DNA from: Chara braunii
Lineage: Eukaryota; Streptophyta; Charophyceae; Charales; Characeae
Assembly: GCA_003427395.1 (NCBI GenBank)
Contig: BFEA01000008.1
Span: 478,876-505,595 of the forward strand
DNA length: 26,720 bases
Direction of reading: 5' to 3'
Below are positions 19,349 through 26,645 of the stretch, in pieces. Position 1 is the first letter of the stretch. Every line of letters begins with the position of its first letter. The notes below the pieces were generated by a model. It was not told the origin of the DNA, did not search any database, and was given only the letters and a program-made list of their open reading frames with translations. Position numbers and translations under genes: made by a program.

Positions 19349-19704
19349 GTAGACTGCTTTTTTCTTTTCTTCCCCCCCCCCCCTTCTTTTCCCATCCCCC
19401 TTCTCCCCCCCTCCCTCTTTTTCCCTCTCTCCTCTCTTTTAAAGGGTGACAGCCTTGAGATATCATCGTGAAACTTACTGACCCCTCGTAATTGAGGAAT
19501 TCCGTTGATCTAGTTCCGTCTGGATTCGAACTGAGGTCTGTATTTCAACAGTTTGTGGGTGTACCAGCTGAGCTACCGTCTTCACCCGAATAGAACGCCC
19601 GGTCATCATAGCTGTATTTGGTGCAACTTTCAGTCTAGATACAGTGATAATGACCGGGCGTTCTATTCGGCTGAAGACGGTAGGCGCGTCGGTAGACTGC
19701 ATTT
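19349..19704 (-). mobile_element. tRNA-derived SINE, copy A
   Basis: On the minus strand TAGCTCAGCTGG (box A, 19564-19575) and GTTCGAATCC (box B, 19522-19531) match pol III internal promoter consensus, with a tRNA-like head between. The loop TTGAAAT would fit a GAA anticodon. The body continues to GGGGTCAGTAAGTTTCACGA, TGATATCTCAAGGCTGTCAC and a G/A-rich tail. This tail block is shared with copies at 20.3 and 21.5 kb, which defines the family. GTAGACTGC(T/A)TTTT at 19349-19361 and 19692-19704 flanks the unit and is compatible with a target duplication. A palindrome (19573-19683) sits at the 5' end. Confidence 0.8.
19573..19683. repeat. 45-bp inverted repeat with 21-bp loop
   Basis: Left arm 19573-19617 (CTACCGTCTTCACCCGAATA ...) and right arm 19639-19683 (... 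TATTCGGCTGAAGACGGTAG) are reverse complements at 41 of 45 positions. The left arm includes the 5' edge of the SINE head on the minus strand. The structure would form a long hairpin in either DNA strand or a transcript. Confidence 0.93.
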
Positions 19705-19737
19705 TCTGTTTGAATTGATGTCCGCAGCGATGAGAGT

Positions 19738-19750
19738 GACTTGAACTGCT

Positions 19751-19786
<36 letters not shown>

Positions 19787-20031
19787 GGGCCTTATGGACC
19801 TGGCTCCTTCTATTCTGGGGAGCGTCAGTCCGGTTCCTATTCCCCCGGCAAGTCAAAATACATTACAGTAATTACCCATCACACACGCTTCCTTCCGTCA
19901 GGCCGAAGGACCCCTGAGCAGCATTGATTGCTCCACTACGGGAGGATTGACTGTCAGCTTGCCTTGTCCCTCTCTTTCCGGAATCCAGATCTGTCAAATA
20001 AAGCAATAGATGAGGACTTGCACTGTTAACT
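19738..20031 (-). mobile_element. unclassified poly(A) retroposon, about 260 bp
   Basis: A T38 run (19754-19791; poly(A) on the minus strand) begins a roughly 220-bp segment unrelated to the surrounding array. GACTTGAACTGCTAACT (19738-19754) and GACTTGCACTGTTAACT (20015-20031) flank it, matching at 15 of 17 positions, consistent with an old target duplication. The flanks rejoin into an array module (GACTTGAACTGC...TTTCGGTTGTAGACTGC). The minus-strand body includes TTGACTTGCCGGGGGAATAG and GGAACCGGACTGACGCTCCC. I cannot match it to a known small RNA or gene. Confidence 0.65.
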
Positions 20032-20067
20032 AAACAATTGAAAATCGTTTTCGGTTGTAGACCGCAT

Positions 20068-20194
20068 TTTTAATTTCGATTTTCAAAACGAAAGTTTTTG
20101 TTAATGGGATCTGAGTTGGGATCAATCAGCTGGGAGGGAGGCAAGAGAACGGAGTAGGACGGTGAGGGTTTTAGAATCTTGGTTTGTCTGCTCC
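20068..20194 (+). repeat. direct repeat, copy 1 (about 127 bp)
   Basis: GCATTTTTAATTTCGATTTT through GATCTGAGTTGGGATCA, CAGCTGGGAGGGAGGCAAGA and TTTTAGAATCTTGGTTTGTC is repeated, with few differences, at about 20600-20722. SINE copy B lies between the two. Confidence 0.88.
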
Positions 20195-20282
20195 GGATTT
20201 TTTTCTTTTAAATTTGTTTGGAACATTGCGTAGTATTAAACTTGAAAACAGAAAGGGGGAGGCCGGGAATCGCTCCACAGTC

Positions 20283-20601
20283 TTTTTTTTTCTCTCTCTA
20301 ATTTCAAAAGGGCCTTTGGATCATCGTGAAACTGACCGGCCCCAGATTATTCAGGAATGTTGTTGTTCTATGCTGTATTTAGATTCTGCTCTACGGAAAG
20401 GTAACTCTGCTCTAACAATGCCCTCTTCATCAACTAAAACAACTGGAAATGTCTCAAAGAAGGTAGGCATACGACGTACAAATAATTCATGTCCTTCTTT
20501 ATCTTTAAATACTGCATGACCATGTTGTTCATCTGGTTCCATGTGGATTCGGACTCAGGTCTGCATTCCAACGGTTTGTGGGTGTCCGAACTGAGCTCCG
20601 C
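20283..20601 (-). mobile_element. tRNA-derived SINE, copy B (interrupted by plastid DNA)
   Basis: On the minus strand GAGCTCAGTTCGGACACCCA (worn box A region) and GAGTCCGAATCC (box B) give the tRNA-like head at about 20540-20600. The family tail GGTCAGTTTCACGATGATCC appears near 20320-20336 and ends in a purine-rich A run. In copies A and C the head-to-tail linker is short; here it is split by a 159-bp psbB fragment. Head and tail together are clearly the same family as 19.5 and 21.5 kb. Confidence 0.75.
20363..20521 (-). pseudogene. psbB: plastid psbB (CP47) fragment inserted in nuclear DNA
   Basis: The minus strand encodes 53 uninterrupted codons of photosystem II CP47, the inner chlorophyll-binding antenna protein: [35 protein letters not shown] and [17 protein letters not shown]. 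Using the published numbering in which the lumenal-loop arginine pair is 384-385, this is roughly residues 342-394 of about 508. Codons favour A/T in third position, as in plastid genes, unlike the surroundings. It has no start, no membrane helices and no flanking psbB sequence, so it is a nuclear insertion of plastid DNA. ATGTTGTT occurs at both junctions (20357-20364, 20522-20529), either a short duplication or microhomology. Confidence 0.95.
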
Positions 20602-20727
20602 ATTTTCAGTTTCGATTGCCGGCACGAAAATTTTTGCTTACGCGATCTGAGTTGGGATCAGCTGGGAGGGAGGCAAGATAACGGAGTAGGACGGCGAGGG
20701 TTTTAGAATCTTGGTTTGTCTGATTGA
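20600..20727 (+). repeat. direct repeat, copy 2
   Basis: This is the partner of 20068-20194, sharing GATCTGAGTTGGGATCAGCT, GGGAGGGAGGCAAGATAACG and GTTTTAGAATCTTGGTTTGT. Confidence 0.88.
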
Positions 20728-20734
20728 GAATCGA

Positions 20735-21180
20735 GTATGTGCCGTACGTGTGATGGGGGTTTTGAAATCTGGGCAATAAATGCTCGTGTTGTTTGGCGAC
20801 AGCCTCGCTCTGCCGCTCACCAGTTGTTTCAAAATGCGAGTGTATTTGGCCGTAAGTTGCGGCAAGAGACAGTCGCCATTTTTCCCATGTGGCGGGAGGC
20901 TCGTGTTGTTTGGCGACAACATCGCTCTGCCGCTAACCAGTTTTTTCAAAATGCGACGAGTGTATTTGGCCGTAAGTTGCGGCAAGAGACAGTCGCCATT
21001 TTTCCCACGTGGCGGGAGTATGTGCTGTCCGTGTGATGGGGGTTTTGAAATCTGGGCAATAAATGCTCGTGTTGTTTGGCGACAGCATCGCTCTGCCGCT
21101 CACCAGTTTTTTCAAAATGCGAGTGTATTTGGCCGTAAGTTGCGGCAAGAGCCAGTCGCCATTTTTCCCATGTGGCGGGT
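20735..21180 (+). repeat. tandem/higher-order repeat (117-119-bp subunits, 283-bp superunit)
   Basis: A 47-bp leader (GTATGTGCYGTMCGTGTGAT ...) at 20735 and 21018 is followed by subunits starting GCTCGTGTTGTTTGGCGACA at 20782, 20899 and 21065. Each subunit contains TCGCTCTGCCGCT, AGTGTATTTGGCCGTAAGTT and AGTCGCCATTTTTCCC. Leader plus two subunits make a 283-bp superunit. Open frames of up to 160 codons cross it on both strands and are repeat artefacts. Confidence 0.92.
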
Positions 21181-21256
21181 GGAGGAGCGAGGCCCTTCGG
21201 CAAGATCCAGTCGCCATTTCGAGGTTCTTCGTCGAACTTTTTGCTTGGTGATCTCT

Positions 21257-21394
21257 GATTAGAAGGAGAATTAAGTGGAAAAATTACTGTGATTAGAAAG
21301 AGAATTAAGTGGAAAAGTTACTGTGATTAGAAAGAGAATTAAGTGGAAAAACCATTGTGAGTAGAAAGAGAATCAAGTGGAAAAATCACTATAG
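21257..21394 (+). repeat. 34-bp tandem repeat, four copies
   Basis: GATTAGAAAGAGAATTAAGT followed by GGAAAAATTACTGT repeats at 21257, 21291, 21325 and 21359 with a few substitutions, the last copy being most diverged. Confidence 0.93.
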
Positions 21395-21517
21395 TAGAGA
21401 GACACGATAGCTAGGAGGAGCAGAAGCCAGTGGAGCATGCGGCATGGGCGAGGAGAAGGAGGCGACTCTAGCATAAACGGAGGGAAAGGATGGTGTAGGA
21501 GAGGATAACAAACACCG

Positions 21518-21685
21518 ACGGGCCTAGCTCAGTTGGCACAATCATCAGCTGTTGAGATAGAAACCCGAGTTCCAATCCAGGTGCAAACAGATGAACAGAA
21601 TGAAATAATTTTGAAGCTGGTCAGTTAGTTAATGATGATGAAATCTCAAGGCAGTCGCCCTTCAGAGAAAAAGGAGAAAGGATGG
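21518..21685 (+). mobile_element. tRNA-derived SINE, copy C
   Basis: TAGCTCAGTTGG (box A, 21525-21536) is a perfect consensus and GTTCCAATCC (box B, 21569-21578) has one mismatch. The head is tRNA-like. The body runs to GGTCAGTTAGTTAATGATGA, TGAAATCTCAAGGCAGTCGC and a purine-rich end, colinear with copies A and B. GAAAGGATGG occurs upstream (21483-21492) and at the 3' end (21676-21685), a possible 10-bp target duplication; if so the element starts near 21493 with a short leader. It is not a functional tRNA gene because no matching acceptor stem closes. Confidence 0.75.
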
Positions 21686-21900
21686 CCAAGACAATCGTTG
21701 GAAATAACGATGCGGTTTCTCACTGTTTCTTAGGGATGTTCACATGCTGCTGTAGACATGGCCATGCCAATAGCCACGCAGCCATGCTTGCTTTATGTTG
21801 TCAATGGGAGGTATCATGTACTTAGCCGATCTTGCACATTTCTCATTGTTTCGCATGAACTGGGTCAGAGTTAGGTGTTGCTGTGTTATTGCAGACATAG

Positions 21901-22020
21901 GGCCTCGCTCCACTACTCATCACCTGCACAAATGACAAAGAAATGGCGGTGTATCTTCCCATGTTCTAGCGGAAGATTCATTCTCATTTTTCCACATTTG
22001 GTGAGTAGTGGAGCGAGGCT
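21901..22020. mobile_element. complete 120-bp MITE with terminal inverted repeats
   Basis: GCCTCGCTCCACTACTCA (21902-21919) and its exact reverse complement TGAGTAGTGGAGCGAGGC (22002-22019) bound a 120-bp element. CATAG occurs immediately outside both ends (21896-21900 and 22021-22025), a 5-bp target duplication. It is too small to encode a transposase. Truncated relatives lie in opposite orientation at 12884-13137. The superfamily is uncertain; the sequence shows only the 5-bp duplication and 18-bp TIRs. Confidence 0.9.
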
Positions 22021-22279
22021 CATAGCTCAAAGCTCGTAACGGGCAGATTCCCTGAAGCGGTTTGGCCGGTTGCGCAGCAGCACTATTCCGTGGGTTCCCG
22101 GAACCCAAAACCACCAAAAACTGTATTAACCCTTAGAGCATGCTCAGTATAGGGCTTTGTGGGATGAATGTGGCGGCACATGCGGTGAAATGCATGTACG
22201 CAGGTGAGAGTAGGACGGGGAAAAGACTCGAATTATAAGAAGAAGGGGAAAAAAGAAAACTGTCAAACTGTGCAATAGG

Positions 22280-22990
22280 GTGAAGAGCCTTATGGGTCGA
22301 CGAGGGACGTGGGTCAACGGGGTGTGTTAAAGAGGCACGTGGGTTGACGTGGGAAGTGGGTCAATGACCTGGGTCGACGTGGCATGTGACACGAGCTCAG
22401 CCATCACACGTGCGAAGAGCCTTATGGGTCGACGAGGGACGAGCTCAGCCATCGCACGTGCGAAGAGCCTTATGGGTCGACGAGGGACGTGGGTCAACGA
22501 GGCATGTGAAAGCACGTGGCTCGGCCAGGGACGAGGGTCAACAAGGCATGTGGAAGTACTTGGCTCGACGAGGCATGGACAAAAGCTCGACTGTTTCTGT
22601 TGGATCCATGAGGCACATGAAAGTACAAGGCCCGTTAGGCACATGGGTTGAGGAGGGATGTGGGTCAACGAAGTGGCTCGATGAGGCACATGGGTCGAGG
22701 GACGTGGATCAACGACGTGGCTTGATGAGGCAAACGGCTTGACGTGGCTGGATTAGGCACATGGGTCGACGAGGCATTCGAAAACGTTAGGCACATGGGT
22801 TGACGAGGCATTCGAAAACGCGCGACGAGCCACATGGGTTGATGAGGGACGTGGGCCAGCAAGGCATGTGAAAGCACTGGGCTCGAAGACTCACGGGACA
22901 CAAGCTCAACCATTGCAACTGGATTGATGAGGCACGTGCCCCTCATCAAAGCACAAGGCCCGCGAGAGCACACGGCATGGGAGAGCACAA
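22280..22990. repeat. GTCGACGAGG-rich minisatellite
   Basis: Imperfect units combining ATGGGTCGACGAGG, GACGTGGGTCAACG, GGCATGTGAAAGCAC and GAGGCACATGGG recur for about 700 bp. A 49-50-bp subunit (CGAGCTCAGCCATCRCACGT plus GCGAAGAGCCTTATGGGTCG) is tandemly duplicated at 22391-22488. Plus-strand frames (100 and 118 codons) reflect the repeat and show no domain. Confidence 0.85.
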
Positions 22991-23725
22991 GGCATGAGAG
23001 AACAAGACAAGTGGGGATCTATTCGCCCCTTTACAGTGGGTGCCACCTTTGATGTATTTTGTTGGGTCATTCACCTGGCTAAGTGCACACGGGCTTTGTT
23101 GGCCCCGCTACATGAAATATCTTTTTTGGTTCACGAGATGACATATTGTCGTTGACCTGTTGAGGAAGTTTCTACAACATTCTACATAGATTCGACAGCT
23201 CGCTAGTAGATGGGAGGCACAGCTACTGGGAAAATGCTTGGTCTTTGTGTTAGCCGCCCCCCCCCCCTACCGGCGGCCCCAACCTACTCCCTGACCATCG
23301 CCGATTAGGGGCAACATGCATCCCCTTAATTGTGAGAGGTAGCTATGCTTGCAGGGGTCCCCTGTATAGGCTTAGGAGTAGTGGTAGGTAGATAGTGAAA
23401 GGTCAAATTAAGAGAAGAGGATTAAAAACATAAAAATAAAATCTAGATCTGGCTTTCCACAACGGAAAAAAATAAAATGGTTTCAACTTTGGTGGGAACC
23501 CTGTTGGGTCTGACGATTGCCTTCATAGAATGTCGAAAACTTGGCAAGATTCGTTGAACTTACCTGGCCAAAGTTGTATGTGTTTATGTAGCTATTGACC
23601 AAACCGTTTTTTTGGCGTATATGATTTTTAAATTTGGTAAAGAATCTCGATGTGACACTGAGGCAAAACTTGCTCAGTTTATTGTTCTGCATAACATATT
23701 TTTTTGAGAAGTTTTGGATTCTCCC

Positions 23726-23726
<1 letters not shown>
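22991..23726. other. no recognised gene
   Basis: Single-copy-looking sequence with C11 near 23261 and GTAGTGGTAGGTAG near 23382. No coding or RNA gene signal is recognised. Confidence 0.5.

Positions 23727-23775
<49 letters not shown>
23727..23775. repeat. poly(C) tract of 49 nt
   Basis: There are forty-nine consecutive C, capable in principle of i-motif (this strand) and G-quadruplex (other strand) folding. The length may be inaccurate because such runs are hard to sequence. Confidence 0.95.
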
Positions 23776-23879
23776 TGCTGGGGCCTTCTATGGTCCTTGC
23801 ATGCCTGAGCAGCCCGGGCAAACAAGGTGACCCGGGTGCCCCGGCTGGTAGCCTAGCCAATAAACTTATAAAATGATCC

Positions 23880-24432
23880 GTTAACATCTATGGATGACAA
23901 ATGTATGTCACATAAAATTAGAATTAGAAGAAATATGTACAAGCATATAGTCTAAAATTTACTAAAGAGATGTATTTATTATAGTATGTAAAATGATAAT
24001 AGATTCAGTAAAAAAAGTCAGCAACTACGCACATTATTAAACTCTTTTCACGAATACAGATTTGATCAATTTGGCCGTGTAATTATCAATTTCGAGGAAA
24101 ACCAATCTTTTCATGATGTATGTTTCTGGAGTTGACGTCAATAAATCCAAGTCAACAAACAATTTATGTCAATTTCACTCTAACAAAAAACTAATATCAC
24201 GAACAAATGTGTGTTGCAATCTGATTCTTGGTGTTTACCATTTAGCCCTGCGTGGGTATCTCCTCTTCTTGGGGGAGTTTCCCCTGGCTTTGAACGGAAA
24301 AATATGCACACGTCTGTTATTATTCTTTGCCAATGGACAGATCTGAAATGAAATACAGTTTTGGTCTTGTTGCTAGTCTTTGTGGATTGGCATTATTGAT
24401 CTCGTCTTTTCTGGTGATCATACTGTTTGCAG
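23880..24432. other. AT-rich island with a 47-codon open segment
   Basis: The composition shifts to A/T-rich from about 23880 to 24220. One frame between stops (23992-24135) reads SQQLRTLLNSFHEYRFDQFG then RVIINFEENQSFHDVCFW, protein-like but without an ATG and not recognised. It could be an old gene fragment or organelle-derived piece, or chance. Confidence 0.25.
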
Positions 24433-24541
24433 GAAGGACTGCGGGACTTGAATAGTTATCTGGATGGCCACAGTGGGGTGGCTCTTTGCCCCCTACTGGA
24501 CCTTGAGACGTCAAAACTTAGCGAGGATGGAAAAATTTCTG
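24433..24541 (+). CDS. possible internal exon of an unidentified gene
   Basis: A pyrimidine-rich stretch ending ATACTGTTTGCAG (acceptor at 24432) and a TCTG|GTACGG donor at 24541/24542 bound 109 nt: 36 codons plus one base. In frame it reads EGLRDLNSYLDGHSGVALCP then LLDLETSKLSEDGKIS, with balanced, soluble-protein composition. I do not recognise the family. Another frame is also open, and no in-phase neighbouring exon can be proven; candidate acceptors downstream (24969, 25470, 25703) give mixed results. Confidence 0.3.
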
Positions 24542-25703
24542 GTACGGCGGCTTGCGCTCTTCCCTGCCCCTTCTCCCATCCATGTCTTGCTCTTTTTCTT
24601 TGACATCTTGCTGCTTCTCTTGTTGTCTTTTGTCTCTGCTTGGTTGGTGCGGTAAAATAAAGTAAAGTAATATTGAACGGCTGGGCTTGTTGTTTGCAAC
24701 CCCCTGATGAGGTCGGCCGGAGTGCAACCGATCGATAAGATGGGTTGGGAATTGTGCACGTTTAACTCAGACTTGGAACACACGTGTCCGCTGTGAACCA
24801 CTGTATTCTTTTGAGTGTGTTCAAGCAGAGCATAATCTTTCTTTCCTTCGCACTCTTTGACCATTGCTTGTGACCGTTCTCCCTGTCCTTATCTCTTAGA
24901 TATAGATTGTTGACGCAGAGTCGCTGGTGAGTACGAAAGGTTTGTTATCTGGGATTGCTTGTTTGCAGGCAAGGGTGTTTTGATATTCTGGTTGGTCTTG
25001 TCCCGTTGTTTGGCTAGTGATGGAGGGGGCAGTACTTGCATGTGGGACTTGTCATCTAGGATTTGTTTATGTTTGTTTCCCCCTGTTTTGTCATATTTGG
25101 CTGTTCTCTTCCTCTTTCTTTGCCTCTTTGCCTTTTGGCTGTGTGCAAGTGGGTCGATATGACACACGGGGGTGGGGGCAGCCGCCGCTCAACCTACATC
25201 CACGTGGGCAGCCTTGTACGAAAGAGGTTCTGAACAGGGGGAGTTGTAAGGAAGAAGATAAAGAAAACGAATTTTTTTTTTGTTTCCTTTCTGTTTTTTT
25301 CGCTTCGCACTCTATAACTTTGTGATGATATATATTGGTGGAGCATGGCTCTCCCTTGAGCTCACGAAGCAGCTCATCACTTCAGTGAATTGCAACGTCA
25401 TGTGGCAAAGATCTGTGCAGAATTGTGTTTCACTTTTACCACTGATACAATCATGTGTCATCCTTGTGCAGGGGCTAAATGAGATTCCTCCATTGGGCAT
25501 GTGGACACCCCATAAAACCTCACATCCTGGTGGAACTTGTGTGAAGATCGAATTGCCATTCTCTGTCTTTATATTTGGGTGTGTGCGTGTGTGTGCACTC
25601 CACCAGTTACTGATGACACATATGTGTCATTGTTGTCTGCCTGGATGGTATGGACCTGAGCATGTGACACGCACGCATCGTCTTTTTTTGGTCTGTTGTG
25701 CAG
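24542..25703. other. intron-like T-rich sequence, no certain gene
   Basis: The stretch is T-rich with several TTTGCAG/TGTGCAG acceptor-like sites (24962-24968, 25464-25470, 25697-25703), as plant introns have. A segment after 25470 reads GLNEIPPLGMWTPHKTSHPG before a GTGGAA. None of these pieces can be joined with confidence. Confidence 0.3.
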
Positions 25704-25909
25704 TGGCCACGTGGCCTGGCCTATGTCACGCGCTCTGCACCTGCATATGGGTGGAAGTACAGTCAAGCAAGAAGAAAGTACCGGACAATATGCTTGCTCG
25801 TACATTTAAGAAGTTCATCCAGAAAGCTGAAGACCGCAGCTGTGGCCGTATGTTACCTGATGCACCCCTTCCTGCTGCTCTTTTCCCTTCTGTGATGGCC
25901 ATCTTCTAA
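25704..25909 (+). CDS. possible terminal exon
   Basis: After TTGGTCTGTTGTGCAG, one frame ends at the TAA 25907-25909 with NMLARTFKKFIQKAEDRSCG then RMLPDAPLPAALFPSVMAIF, a protein-like tail. A second frame is open nearly as long (WPRGLAYVTRSAPAYGWKYS, stop at about 25895), so the reading frame is ambiguous. No family is recognised; the link to the 24433-24541 candidate is only positional. Confidence 0.2.
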
Positions 25910-25912
25910 AAG

Positions 25913-26041
25913 GAACACTGGGTGGCACTATGATGACTGAATTTGACTGGAAACCTGACATCAATTCCTCTGAAAAGAACACAGGCGCAGCACTATGATG
26001 AATGTATTTGACTGGAAACCTGACATCAATACGTACAGGAT
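25913..26041 (+). repeat. 65-bp tandem duplication
   Basis: GCACTATGATGA, then ATTTGACTGGAAACCTGACA, then TCAAT recurs at 25925 and 25990 (65-bp offset) with a few substitutions, just after the possible stop codon. Confidence 0.88.
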
Positions 26042-26504
26042 GCTAACTATTGTGCCTGCCCTCGATTCTGGGGATGATTGTGGTTGGTCTGTCAAGCTGC
26101 CTTTGTTTCTCTCTGTTCGCACTTTTCTTGTTTTCCACCTTCTGCCCTCCCATTAGTCCCTCTTTGTATCTTTTGTCCTGTTCTTACCTTTCATCTCTGT
26201 TCGCTGTAGCCCCTCTTTCCCTCTTAACCCGCAGTATGTTTTTCAGCTATTTTGTTCCAATATGGTGGTTCACACTCTGTGTCCTGGGGGGATCGGCTTA
26301 CTGGACAAAAAAGGCCGGCATTGCCAGGGAGGAATTGGCATGCATCCGAAACCCATGTAGGGAAAAACAGGCTCGACCATAGCCTGGCCAAAGCCACTGA
26401 AATGGACTCCGCTTCTCCATTCCTCCCCCCCCTCCCCCCCTGGTGGCCCCAGTGCTGCAGTGGTAGTCTACATCTACACCTACTATAAGAACTGCTAAAC
26501 GTCA
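26042..26504. other. no recognised gene
   Basis: Pyrimidine-rich sequence, then a C-rich patch (26425-26440). Frames of 110 codons (plus) and 93 codons (minus) overlap and have no domain features. Confidence 0.5.
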
Positions 26505-26642
26505 TATCTCACGGCCTGAATCGGAGGCCGGTAACGCGCCGCGGACAGCCCAGATTGCAGGCCAATCAGAAAACTTTCTGATCGGCCTGCGATCTGGGCC
26601 GTCCGCGGCGCGTTACCGGCTTGCAATTCGGGCCGTGAGATA
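26505..26642. mobile_element. 138-bp near-perfect palindrome (fold-back MITE)
   Basis: Arms 26505-26572 and 26575-26642 are reverse complements at 61 of 68 positions with only AC between them. Both arms contain the same GC-rich core, GGTAACGCGCCGCGGAC and its complement. Taking TCTCACGGCC...GGCCGTGAGA (26507-26640) as the element leaves TA on both sides, as expected for a TA-inserting transposon derivative. It has no coding capacity. Confidence 0.88.
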
Positions 26643-26645
26643 TTG

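Noticed and set aside
20780-21262. 160-codon frame in the 117/119-bp repeat
   Set aside because: It is a repeat-coded peptide with overlapping open frames on both strands.
21257-21394. CRISPR-like array
   Set aside because: The 34-bp units are contiguous without unique spacers, and the context is eukaryotic.
21518-21590. Functional tRNA gene
   Set aside because: Box A is perfect, but box B has a mismatch, no acceptor stem pairs, and the sequence continues into a tail shared with two other dispersed copies, so it is a SINE head.
23483-23887. 134-codon minus frame with a polyglycine run
   Set aside because: It is created by the poly(C) tract; the collagen-like PGKQGDPGAP peptide on the plus strand is only 10 residues and likely chance.
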